This document shows, piece after piece, positions 17,801 to 24,788 of a stretch of 64,000 nt of DNA. The notes under the pieces were generated by a model. That model worked only from the letters and a program-made list of their open reading frames with translations. It was not told where the DNA came from and ran no database searches. The DNA lies in assembly GCA_964473525.1 (NCBI GenBank), contig CAYYPK010000011.1, positions 1 through 64,000 of the forward strand, in the 5' to 3' direction. Made by a program: the position numbers and the translations under genes. How positions within the stretch are numbered: position 1 is the stretch's first letter; each line of letters opens with the position of its first letter. Source of the stretch: GCA-2687025 sp964473525. GTDB lineage: Bacteria > Poribacteria > WGA-4E > GCA-2687025.

Positions 17801-20771
17801 CTTCGGCAGGAACGTGCGCAGCTTTGGCGAGATCGCGTTCCATCCGAAGACGCGGCTGATGGTCGAGCAGGGCCTCACGCATCTCGAGGTCATGCAGCAA
17901 TACTCGCTGTTCGGCGACCCGGCGACGAAACTGCATGTCGCCGACTATGAGATCCGGCCCGAAGTTACCAACCGCTCCGTGACGCCCGGCGCCGCCGTGA
18001 CCACGCAACCGGGCGAGATCCTCTCCGGCGTCTACGACCGCCCCACGGACACGAAGACGTTCACGCCCGTGTCCGATTTCAACGGTCGACTGTTCGTCAC
18101 GGCGCAATTCACTCCGCGTGGCGGCGGCGCCCCAATCGAACGCGCGGCCGAGGCTGCCGTGACCGCCGGCAAGTATCCCAGCGTGTCGCTGGACGTCCCG
18201 GCGAACGCCGCGTCGGGACGCGCGCAGATAGAGTTCTTCGCGGAATCGGCCGACCACATCGCGGTGGGTGGCGCGACCTTCGCTCTCTCCGAACCCATCA
18301 TCGAGGACGTGGTCGTCGAGGACCTCGGCGATGTGATCGGCGTGGCCGTGCGCGTCACGGACGACCGCGGCATCGGGGTTATCGAATTCGAGCACTACGA
18401 CGACGCGGCGCGGGAGTGGGTCGTGACACCCATGCAGCGCGACGCCGCGCGCGGCGCGGGCTGGTATTCACTCCCTGAGAACCTGCCCATGCCCCCGCAT
18501 GGCGAGTCGTTCGAGTACTTCGCCCGCGCCGTCGATACGGACGGCGCGCAGGTAGAGACGCGCGTGGCGACCGAGGTCTTTCATCCGCTGCCCGACTGGC
18601 GCGTGCTGCGTTCGGACGTGGACCGCGCGCCACTCATAACGTACCAGTTCGACGACGCGCTCGGATGGCACATCTCTGTGACGCTCGAGAACGTAGAGGA
18701 CGTCCGCACTGACGTGCCTGTTCCGGTGTCCATCTACGAAGGCAACCCGGACCTGGACAACGACGACATACCGGACGCCTCGGCTGCCCTTGTTGGCAAG
18801 CTGACCGTACCGCCGGACTCGTGGGTGAAGGGCGACCCTCTCGCGGAGACCCCGGCGGGCGACGCGCGGTTGCGCGAGTCGGACACGCCTCTGAACACGC
18901 ACTGGCTTGGTTCAGGCACGCTGCGAACGACGCTTGATCCCGGCGAGCACTTCCTCTTTGCCTGGATCGACCCGCCAACGACCGACGGGGTGGCGACGCT
19001 CGAGGAGTCGGACAGGCGCGACAACGTCGACTCCGTCAAGACGCTGGTCGCGGAGGCGCGCGTGCAGGGAGCTGGCGTGGCCTTGGAAAGCGTCGATCGC
19101 GGGTTGCGCGTCGACATCGCCGGCCGCGCGTATCCGGCGCCGCGCGTCGTGGGTGTGGCGGACGTGGATCCGGCGCCGATCGGTCAGGCCTCGCTGACCG
19201 CCCTGCCGGCCCCAGGGGCCGCGGCGCACTCGGTGGCGGAGATCGACGGCGACGCCCCGGCGATTCTCGCCACGCCGGCCACGGTGGAGGCCCGCTTCGA
19301 CCTGACGGCGTTCAGACAGGAGCTACAGAGCAGGATCGGCGGCGAGGACGGCGGCCCCGCCATCCCGCCCGAGGTAGTGCGCAACGAGCTCGCGACCGCT
19401 GGTCTCTACGAGTGGCTGGACGACATCGAGCGCTGGCGCCGTCTTCCCGACACGGTCCTGCTCGCGGACGCGCAGCAGGAGCTGGTGACACGGCCGGGGT
19501 TCACGACGCCAACGCAGCCGCCGTTCGACCCCAGCGCCGCAGACGTCCTGGTCGACGAAGAGAACGCCGAAGGCGGCCGCTGGATCGCCATGTTCACCGA
19601 CCCGTTCAGCTACGACCTGTACTTGCAGGGCGAGGACGGCACGCTCACACGCCGGGCGGAACGTGTTCCCACGATGTTGCGAGGCGGATCTCTGCCGCCG
19701 GATCGCAACGCGTTACCTCACATCATCACCGTGACGAACGCTCCGGTCCACGCCTACGGTGATGTCCTGCGGGTCGACGTGGCTCTGCCAGGTCAGGGGA
19801 CGCCCGGACCGGTCAGCTCCGCGCGTCGCGGCAACGCGGGCAGGGGGGTCGTACAGATCCTCGACGCCGGCTCCGCGCCCGAGGACGCGTGGTGCCTCCT
19901 CTTCCTGAACGCGACGCAGTACGAAGTCAGGAGACGATCTTGGGACGCCCTGACGGCGCGGCCCGCGACCCCCGTCGTCAGCGTGGGGCAGGCCTGGACG
20001 GATCCCGAAAGCGGCGCGCGGTTTAGGGTGCTCGCCGGCGCCACGCGCTATGGGCCGGGTGACTCGCTCGTGTTCGCGTCGCACGAATTGGGTGTCACGC
20101 GCGCGACGACGGATCGACTGGGAACATTCGCGGCATTCGTCACTACGGACGTGACCGCGCCGGCGATTGATTTCGCGGTAGCCGGGCAGGACTTCGCCGA
20201 CGGCGATCCCGTGGCGCCGACGCCGGAATTCCACGCGGCCATCTCCGACGACAGCGGCGTGCATCCCGACGACCTGACGCTGGAAATCAGCGCGGACGGC
20301 GGAGAATATGTCGCGGTAGACGCCGAGGATCTGCGCGCCCATGTCGCCCCCGGGACGACGCAACTCACGCTGAACTACACCCCAACTCTCGACCCGGCGG
20401 ACTACGCGCTCCGCGCCACCGTGCTCGACTTGGACGGCAACCGCGTCGTCCGGGAGGTCGGCTTCCGTGTGACGTCAACATCGATCCTACGGAGCGTGCT
20501 CAACTACCCGAATCCGTTTCGGACCATCACGGACATTGGCATTGAGGCCACGGGAGAGATGGAGGCGCTCGCCGTCACCGTGTATTCGCTGCAAGGCCGC
20601 GTCGTGTGGCGCGCCGATCACCCGCGCACGGCCGGCTTCGTGCGGGTGCGTTGGGACGGACGCGACACGGAAGGCCGTGATGTCGCGAACGGCGTCTACT
20701 ACGCCAAGGTCGTCATGAGCGCCCGCGGCGAGACGCACACCGATGTCGTCAAGATGCTGAAGATGAAGTAG
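14832..20771 (+). CDS. Very large secreted C25 (gingipain/PorU-type) cysteine peptidase with C-terminal type IX-like sorting domain
   Basis: 1979 aa. Residues 1-24 form a signal peptide. Residues about 190-340 resemble the beta-rich pro-region of C25/PorU proteins (KLFVSKESVVRV, DGRFDPDDYVEF). The caspase-like peptidase domain covers about 620-1040: His905 in AQYAGHGG and Cys939 in LSCNNGYFD form the catalytic dyad. The rest is a string of beta-sandwich segments ending in a FlgD-Ig-like domain (NYPNPF near residue 1891, then VYSLQGRVVWR and NGVYYAKVV, final KMLKMK), the hallmark of type A sorting domains of type IX secretion. Gingipains are cell-surface proteases, while PorU is the sortase that removes such domains; this protein could be either. 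A -10-like TATAAC lies at 14773-14778. The next gene encodes a PorV/PorQ-like protein. Confidence 0.88.
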   Translation: MRVSRWVVVLVALLSPALATYAAAPVSPRIGSGSTHRRSAEPPVRLLASDASGVTVEMSFDPPRVERLEEPVGRVRVSMDRAVPSTRVGYPELPVERFTIGVPHGTTLRARAMPGPAKEVGRYRVVPTPTAEIRNHASGTQYAEPKFLEDSRGYGARGYEPASLVEVVSDGLTRDRRTVTVEVRPVQYDPSSRRLRAYSRITVRVDFAGGRTSPRVRSRESEPFAEYFDRHLLNDHAARAWRAPAAPAQDADAAAAPPPTAVKLFVSKESVVRVDGHALAAQGIDLAQVAPRNLGVTFLGAEQPIYVHGSRDGRFDPDDYVEFLAARPTNPYSRYSVYLLAEQDQPGLRVSELEGAPRESLATLVPNFRSRVHFEKDLEHSLLQTVTSTSASPGDPHGWYEARDHWFWFGVKNGVERNEAALEFAVYDVAQTFDLGRIDVMLQGGTPVDHDVILSLNEVKLGRAKWADQQQEAIGRSVRIEDLVDAADGMNTMRLVRVDTNEDDDTDKYPFRSYVNWFDLEYTRDFRAVGDLLFASTPPNNKPLENRRLRTLEYSISDFLGSDIAVYEHNGKNLVSRFRNVEVQRTAVTDDARDRLHGIQTARGEPLSTPTSLYAARFQAQDTHDAKYIAVSGEGASAPDRIELDSPSSLKSSTNGADYVVIYHRAYEEAALRLAEWRSTPTGGGLRAKAVDVADVYDEFGHGMTSPWAIKEFLRHAFVNWRAPALSYVTIMADGTYDMFGVDQELYPEPPDVMGFIPTHYVWTLFGQTASDHWYTTVSGIDPLPDFFLGRLPVERPEEATSVVNKIIAYEGSPRNGSWRRQIISVADDDTTNSGDFIFKKSLTEVSQNHTLLGYVTNKIFLEDIFEEFPDEEDTSRVRRASQLARQRIVDSLSEGALIAQYAGHGGRLVWAHEIIFDNSGIRTLRPTDRLSLMFVLSCNNGYFDAPAEPSMGELMLRMEDAGIIGMLAATRLTFGSGNDALNKLIFDDIFGRNVRSFGEIAFHPKTRLMVEQGLTHLEVMQQYSLFGDPATKLHVADYEIRPEVTNRSVTPGAAVTTQPGEILSGVYDRPTDTKTFTPVSDFNGRLFVTAQFTPRGGGAPIERAAEAAVTAGKYPSVSLDVPANAASGRAQIEFFAESADHIAVGGATFALSEPIIEDVVVEDLGDVIGVAVRVTDDRGIGVIEFEHYDDAAREWVVTPMQRDAARGAGWYSLPENLPMPPHGESFEYFARAVDTDGAQVETRVATEVFHPLPDWRVLRSDVDRAPLITYQFDDALGWHISVTLENVEDVRTDVPVPVSIYEGNPDLDNDDIPDASAALVGKLTVPPDSWVKGDPLAETPAGDARLRESDTPLNTHWLGSGTLRTTLDPGEHFLFAWIDPPTTDGVATLEESDRRDNVDSVKTLVAEARVQGAGVALESVDRGLRVDIAGRAYPAPRVVGVADVDPAPIGQASLTALPAPGAAAHSVAEIDGDAPAILATPATVEARFDLTAFRQELQSRIGGEDGGPAIPPEVVRNELATAGLYEWLDDIERWRRLPDTVLLADAQQELVTRPGFTTPTQPPFDPSAADVLVDEENAEGGRWIAMFTDPFSYDLYLQGEDGTLTRRAERVPTMLRGGSLPPDRNALPHIITVTNAPVHAYGDVLRVDVALPGQGTPGPVSSARRGNAGRGVVQILDAGSAPEDAWCLLFLNATQYEVRRRSWDALTARPATPVVSVGQAWTDPESGARFRVLAGATRYGPGDSLVFASHELGVTRATTDRLGTFAAFVTTDVTAPAIDFAVAGQDFADGDPVAPTPEFHAAISDDSGVHPDDLTLEISADGGEYVAVDAEDLRAHVAPGTTQLTLNYTPTLDPADYALRATVLDLDGNRVVREVGFRVTSTSILRSVLNYPNPFRTITDIGIEATGEMEALAVTVYSLQGRVVWRADHPRTAGFVRVRWDGRDTEGRDVANGVYYAKVVMSARGETHTDVVKMLKMK

Positions 20772-20780
20772 GGACGCGCC

Positions 20781-21827
20781 ATGGCGGTCGGATCGAGACA
20801 GAACGACCAGGGACGCATGGTAGCCGCGCGACGCTACGTCGTCGTGGCGGCGCTCGCGCTCCTTGCCGCCGTGTGTCCGCGTCGCGTCGTCGCCGAGGAC
20901 GCGTTCGCGGGGGAGTTCCTCACGCTCGGCGTGGGCGGTCGCGCGCTGGCGATGGGCAGTTCGCAAGTGGCGATCGTCGCGGACTCAACAGCAGCCTACT
21001 GGAACCCCGCCGGCCTCGGTCGGCTGACGCGACCTGACGCGATGTTCATGCACGCTACGCTCCATGGTCTGGACAGCTACGACTACGTCAACTACGCGCG
21101 ACCGGTCGGCGACTCCGTGTGGAGCGGCTCGTGGCTGCGCGTGGGCGTGGACGACATACCCCTTACAACGGTGCCTGACCGGAGCGCGCCCGTGAGTTCC
21201 GTCAACCGACCCACGGTGCAGTCGACATCAAGCTTCGCGCAGAACGCGGGCGTCATTGCCTGGGGGAAACGCGCCGCGAGCGCGGAACGCGGCGAATTAT
21301 ACGTGGGTCTCGCCGGCAAGTTCCTCTTCATGACGGCGCCGCGAGGCGTGAACGCGTTCGGGTTTGGCGCCGATGCTGGCGCCCTCGGGACCTGGGATCT
21401 CAGTGACACCCGCCGCGCGCACGGGGGCGTCTGCGTGCAGGACTTCACGCGCACGAAGGTGTTCTGGAACACGCCACCCGTGGGAGGAGGGACGTCCCAA
21501 CGGGACATCATCCTGCCCAACGTGAAGGCGGGCCTCGCGCTAACGCAGGACGTGCTGGCTGACTCGACGGTGACGTTCACCGCGGACACCGACACCAGGT
21601 ACGACTTCGAGATGCACTATGGGGCCGAACTGGATATGGCTCGCACGCTCGCGATCCGACTGGGCGTGCTGGAGCGCAAGTCGGACGCCGACACGCTCCG
21701 CGACCTAACTGCCGGAGCGGGGTTCCGTCTCGGGTTCACCGGGGGCCAGTCGTTCACCGTCGACTACGCGTTCGTCGGTGGTGACATCGGCGCCAGCCAC
21801 CGCGTCTCTCTGGGACTCCGCATGTGA
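20781..21827 (+). CDS. PorV/PorQ-like outer membrane beta-barrel protein
   Basis: 348 aa; the signal peptide ends near VVAEDAF. The start at ATG 20781 follows the peptidase stop by 9 bp; ATG 20817 gives a cleaner signal peptide and is an alternative. The conserved opening FLTLGVGGRALAMGSSQVAI and STAAYWNPAGL is diagnostic of the PorV/PorQ/UPF0164 group of FadL-like outer membrane barrels, and alternating beta strands run to the end (YAFVGGDIGASHRVSLGLRM). PorV shuttles type IX cargo to the attachment complex, so adjacency to a C25 protein with a sorting domain is functionally consistent. The downstream ABC gene overlaps its stop by 4 bp. Confidence 0.85.
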   Translation: MAVGSRQNDQGRMVAARRYVVVAALALLAAVCPRRVVAEDAFAGEFLTLGVGGRALAMGSSQVAIVADSTAAYWNPAGLGRLTRPDAMFMHATLHGLDSYDYVNYARPVGDSVWSGSWLRVGVDDIPLTTVPDRSAPVSSVNRPTVQSTSSFAQNAGVIAWGKRAASAERGELYVGLAGKFLFMTAPRGVNAFGFGADAGALGTWDLSDTRRAHGGVCVQDFTRTKVFWNTPPVGGGTSQRDIILPNVKAGLALTQDVLADSTVTFTADTDTRYDFEMHYGAELDMARTLAIRLGVLERKSDADTLRDLTAGAGFRLGFTGGQSFTVDYAFVGGDIGASHRVSLGLRM

Positions 21828-22819
21828 CCGTTCCCCTCCTGCGCGTCGACGATCTCGCAAAGCGCTTCCAAACGCGCGCTGGGGTCGGCCGTAGGCGCGC
21901 GAGCGTTCGCGCGGTGGACGGCGTCTCCTTCGACATCGCCCCCGGCGAGACGCTGGGCCTGGTTGGCGAGAGCGGTAGCGGCAAGACGACCGTGGGCCGC
22001 GCGCTAGTGCGCCTTCTGAACCCCACCCACGGCTCCGCGACGCTGACCGCGCCGTCCGGGACGTTCAGCGTGTTCACTGAGGCGGGTGAACGGCTACGGC
22101 GCATGCGGCGCGAGATGCAGATGGTGTTCCAGGATCCGTACGGGTCGCTCAATCCTCGTCTGACGGTGGGCGGCATTCTCGCCGAGCCCTTGGAGATTCA
22201 TGGTCTCTGCGCCCGACGGGACATGGCCGCGCGGGTCGCCGCCCTCCTGGAACGCGCCGGTCTGAGTCGCTCCTACGCGACATCCTATCCGCACGAGTTC
22301 AGCGGAGGGCAGAGGCAGCGCGTGGGGATCGCGCGCGCGCTGGCGGTGGATCCGTCGCTCGTCATCGCGGACGAGCCAGTGTCGGCGCTGGACGTGTCGG
22401 TGCAGGCGCAGATCATCAACCTGCTGCACGAGCTTCAGGCCGATTCTGGCCTCAGCTACCTGTTCATCTCTCACGATCTGAGTGTCGTACGGCACATCTC
22501 GCACCGCATCGCGGTCATGTACCTCGGCCGCATCGTCGAAATCGGCCCGCGCGAGACCGTCTGCGCCCATCCGGCGCATCCCTACACGCGGGCTCTGCTG
22601 TCCGCCGTGCCGCAGCCGGACCCCGCGGCCCGCTCGCGTCGCGTCCGCCTATCTGGGGACGTGGCCGACGCGGTCTCGCCTCCGTCGGGCTGTCCGTTCC
22701 ACCCTCGGTGTCCCGAGGCGAAGCCGGAGTGTTCCGAGACCCCGCAAGCCGTCACCCCGTTGAGTGATGGTCACGGCGTGGCGTGCCATCTCGCGACGTC
22801 CGCACGAACCCGCTCGTAG
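21824..22819 (+). CDS. Oligopeptide/dipeptide ABC transporter ATP-binding protein (OppF/DppF-like)
   Basis: 331 aa starting at GTG 21824, inside the ATGTGA end of the preceding gene. Walker A is GESGSGKTT (residues 48-56), the signature is FSGGQRQRVGIARAL, and Walker B is LVIADEPVSALDVS. The C-terminal oligo_HPY tail has the cysteine-rich GCPFHPRCPEAKPECSE. In complete systems OppF pairs with OppD, two permeases and a binding protein to import peptides; none of these partners is present here, so it is an orphan ATPase in this window. Its coupling to the PorV-like gene is unexplained and may be operon shuffling. Confidence 0.9.
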   Translation: MTVPLLRVDDLAKRFQTRAGVGRRRASVRAVDGVSFDIAPGETLGLVGESGSGKTTVGRALVRLLNPTHGSATLTAPSGTFSVFTEAGERLRRMRREMQMVFQDPYGSLNPRLTVGGILAEPLEIHGLCARRDMAARVAALLERAGLSRSYATSYPHEFSGGQRQRVGIARALAVDPSLVIADEPVSALDVSVQAQIINLLHELQADSGLSYLFISHDLSVVRHISHRIAVMYLGRIVEIGPRETVCAHPAHPYTRALLSAVPQPDPAARSRRVRLSGDVADAVSPPSGCPFHPRCPEAKPECSETPQAVTPLSDGHGVACHLATSARTRS

Positions 22820-22853
22820 TGGGGCTTCACGCGATCAGACTGCCGTCGCCAAC

Positions 22854-22882
22854 TTGACTCCGACCCGGCTGCGTGGTACGTT
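22854..22882 (+). promoter_or_regulatory. Candidate sigma70 promoter upstream of the lipid block
   Basis: TTGACT (22854-22859, 5 of 6) is followed after 17 bases by TACGTT (22877-22882, 3 of 6). It lies about 64 bp before the GTG start of the acyl-CoA reductase. Confidence 0.4.
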
Positions 22883-22945
22883 AGGCCTCGCTACCGTCGG
22901 GCGTTTCATGTGGGTTCGCGCAGGCGCGGAACGGGGTCCAAACCG

Positions 22946-24598
22946 GTGAACGACCGCTTGCGAGATTTCTACAACGGGCAGTCGGTCCTCCTGACCGGAG
23001 CCACAGGGTTCCTCGGGAAGCCGGTGATTGAGAAGCTGCTGCGTTCGTGCCCTGACGTCGGCCACATCTACGTCCTCATCAGACCTCGTCGAGACGGCGC
23101 GCGCGGCGTTGTCGACGCGCAGACTCGCTTCGACCGCGAGATCATCACGTCTGGCGTCTTCGCGCGGCTGCGTGAGGAGTGGGGCCCCGACTTCGATACA
23201 CGCCTCGCGTCCAAGCTCACCGTGGTCGCCGGCGACCTGTCCCGAGACCGTCTCGGCCTCTCCGACGAGCTGTACCGCGAACTGTCCGCGCACGTGCGCG
23301 TCATCATCAACAGCGCCGCCGTCGTTGTGTTCGATGCCCCGCTTGATGATGCGCTCGAGATGAACACGCTGTCGCCGCGCACACTCATGCAATTCGCGGG
23401 GGAGTGCGCGAACCCGGTTGTGGTCCACGTGTCGACGGCATACGTCAACGGGAGCAACCCTGACACGGCGCCAGAGGCGATTCTGCCCGTGGAGGGATCC
23501 GAGCCACACGGTTGGCGAGGACCCGTGCTTCCCGTCGACCTGGACGCGGAGGTCACGGACATTCGGGCGGTGTGCGACGCCGTGGACGCCGAGTCGCGGT
23601 TGCCAGGCAGGCTGGAGGAATACCGTAAAGAGCTCACGCGCGACGCTACCGAAGAGAGTAGCGTTGAGGATCGGCGCGCCAGGTGGGCAAGGGAACAGCT
23701 CATCAAGCGCGGAATGGACCGCGCGAAGGCGCGAGGGTGGCACGACACGTACTCGTTCACCAAGGCGCTCGGTGAGCAGATGGTCGCCCGCGAGCGTCGA
23801 GATATCCCCACGGCGATCGTGCGCCCGTCCATCATCGAGAGCAGTCTGTTCGAGCCAGAGGCGGGCTGGATTGACGGCTACCGGATGGCGGACCCGATCA
23901 TCGTCGCCTACGGCAAGGGGAGGCTGCCTGACTTCCCGCTCGGAGAGGATGTCGTCGCCGACCTCATCCCAGTCGACTTCGTGGTGAACGCTGTCATCGC
24001 CAGCGCCGAACGCACGGCCCGCGTTGGTGGCTTGGGCGTCTACCACGTCGCCAGCGGCACGACGAACCCGCTGACGTACGGCGCCTTCGTCCGGCACACT
24101 CGGGCGCACTTCCAGGCCGATCCCATGCTAGACCGGTCGGGTCTGCCGATCGACGTGCCGATGTTCACGTTCCCGAGCATCAAGACGTTCCGTAGGCGCA
24201 TGCGTTGGTGGCGCCTGGCTCCCGTGAGGCAGGTCAACAGGATCGTGAGGAGCCTGCCGGCGGCGAAGTCGGTTCGGCGTCTTCGCAAGCGGCTTGGCAC
24301 ACTGGAAAACGCTCTCGAGCGGCTTCACTACTACACGGTCATATACGGGCCGTACATCCAGCACTCGTACTGGTTCGACACGAAGCAGACGCAGTCACTG
24401 TTCCGCGAACTGTCCGACGATGACAAGAGCGACTGGCGGTTCGATGTCGCCGACATAGACTGGGCGCACTACATCCGTGACGTGCACGTCACGGGTCTGA
24501 AGCGGAACGTGCTAAAGATGGACGTCGGGCAGATCAGTCCTCCGGTGGCCGAGGAGCCAACCCTAGACGACGCCGAAGGGCTCGACGGCAAGGACTGA
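22946..24598 (+). CDS. Fatty acyl-CoA reductase, alcohol-forming FAR type
   Basis: 550 aa from GTG 22946; a GTG at 22910 is an in-frame alternative. Residues 17-24 are the NAD(P)H-binding TGATGFLG, and the active-site pair is Tyr269-x3-Lys273 in TYSFTKALGEQ. INSAAVVVFDAPLDDALEMN and the later VHVSTAYVNG are conserved in the male-sterility/FAR family, and a FAR_C-like helical C-terminus follows. FARs reduce long-chain acyl-CoA (or acyl-ACP) to the fatty alcohol, used in wax esters or ether lipids. The next genes encode an acyl-AMP ligase/ACP/acyltransferase and a HAD phosphatase, so a dedicated lipid pathway is likely. A weak hairpin and T-run sits 12 bp after the stop. Confidence 0.9.
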   Translation: MNDRLRDFYNGQSVLLTGATGFLGKPVIEKLLRSCPDVGHIYVLIRPRRDGARGVVDAQTRFDREIITSGVFARLREEWGPDFDTRLASKLTVVAGDLSRDRLGLSDELYRELSAHVRVIINSAAVVVFDAPLDDALEMNTLSPRTLMQFAGECANPVVVHVSTAYVNGSNPDTAPEAILPVEGSEPHGWRGPVLPVDLDAEVTDIRAVCDAVDAESRLPGRLEEYRKELTRDATEESSVEDRRARWAREQLIKRGMDRAKARGWHDTYSFTKALGEQMVARERRDIPTAIVRPSIIESSLFEPEAGWIDGYRMADPIIVAYGKGRLPDFPLGEDVVADLIPVDFVVNAVIASAERTARVGGLGVYHVASGTTNPLTYGAFVRHTRAHFQADPMLDRSGLPIDVPMFTFPSIKTFRRRMRWWRLAPVRQVNRIVRSLPAAKSVRRLRKRLGTLENALERLHYYTVIYGPYIQHSYWFDTKQTQSLFRELSDDDKSDWRFDVADIDWAHYIRDVHVTGLKRNVLKMDVGQISPPVAEEPTLDDAEGLDGKD

Positions 24599-24610
24599 CG
24601 CCAGTGGGGC

Positions 24611-24634
24611 GCCCGTCGCGAGACCGGGCCTTTT
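24611..24634 (+). terminator. Weak hairpin with T-run after the FAR gene
   Basis: GCCCG (24611-24615) can pair with CGGGC (24625-24629) around a 9-nt loop, followed by C and TTTT. The stem is short, so it may act as an attenuator at most. A TACAAT hexamer at 24664-24669 could restart transcription for the next gene. Confidence 0.3.
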
Positions 24635-24788
24635 GGGCAACGCGCCCGCAGGCCGCAGCGTAATACAATCGGCGCGCCCCGTGTGCGAGGGAGGGCGCGG
24701 AGCTCCAGCGCGGTGGCGCGGGGGCTGCGGATTCCGTGTCGGAGGAACGCAACCGCGCGCTCGTCGCGCCGCGAGGGATCCTGGCCGG

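Noticed and set aside
22835..24109. 424-codon open frame on the minus strand opposite the acyl-CoA reductase gene
   Set aside because: It is a mirror of the high-GC codon pattern of the real gene: rich in Arg, Val and Asp with no domain, while the plus strand has clear FAR motifs.
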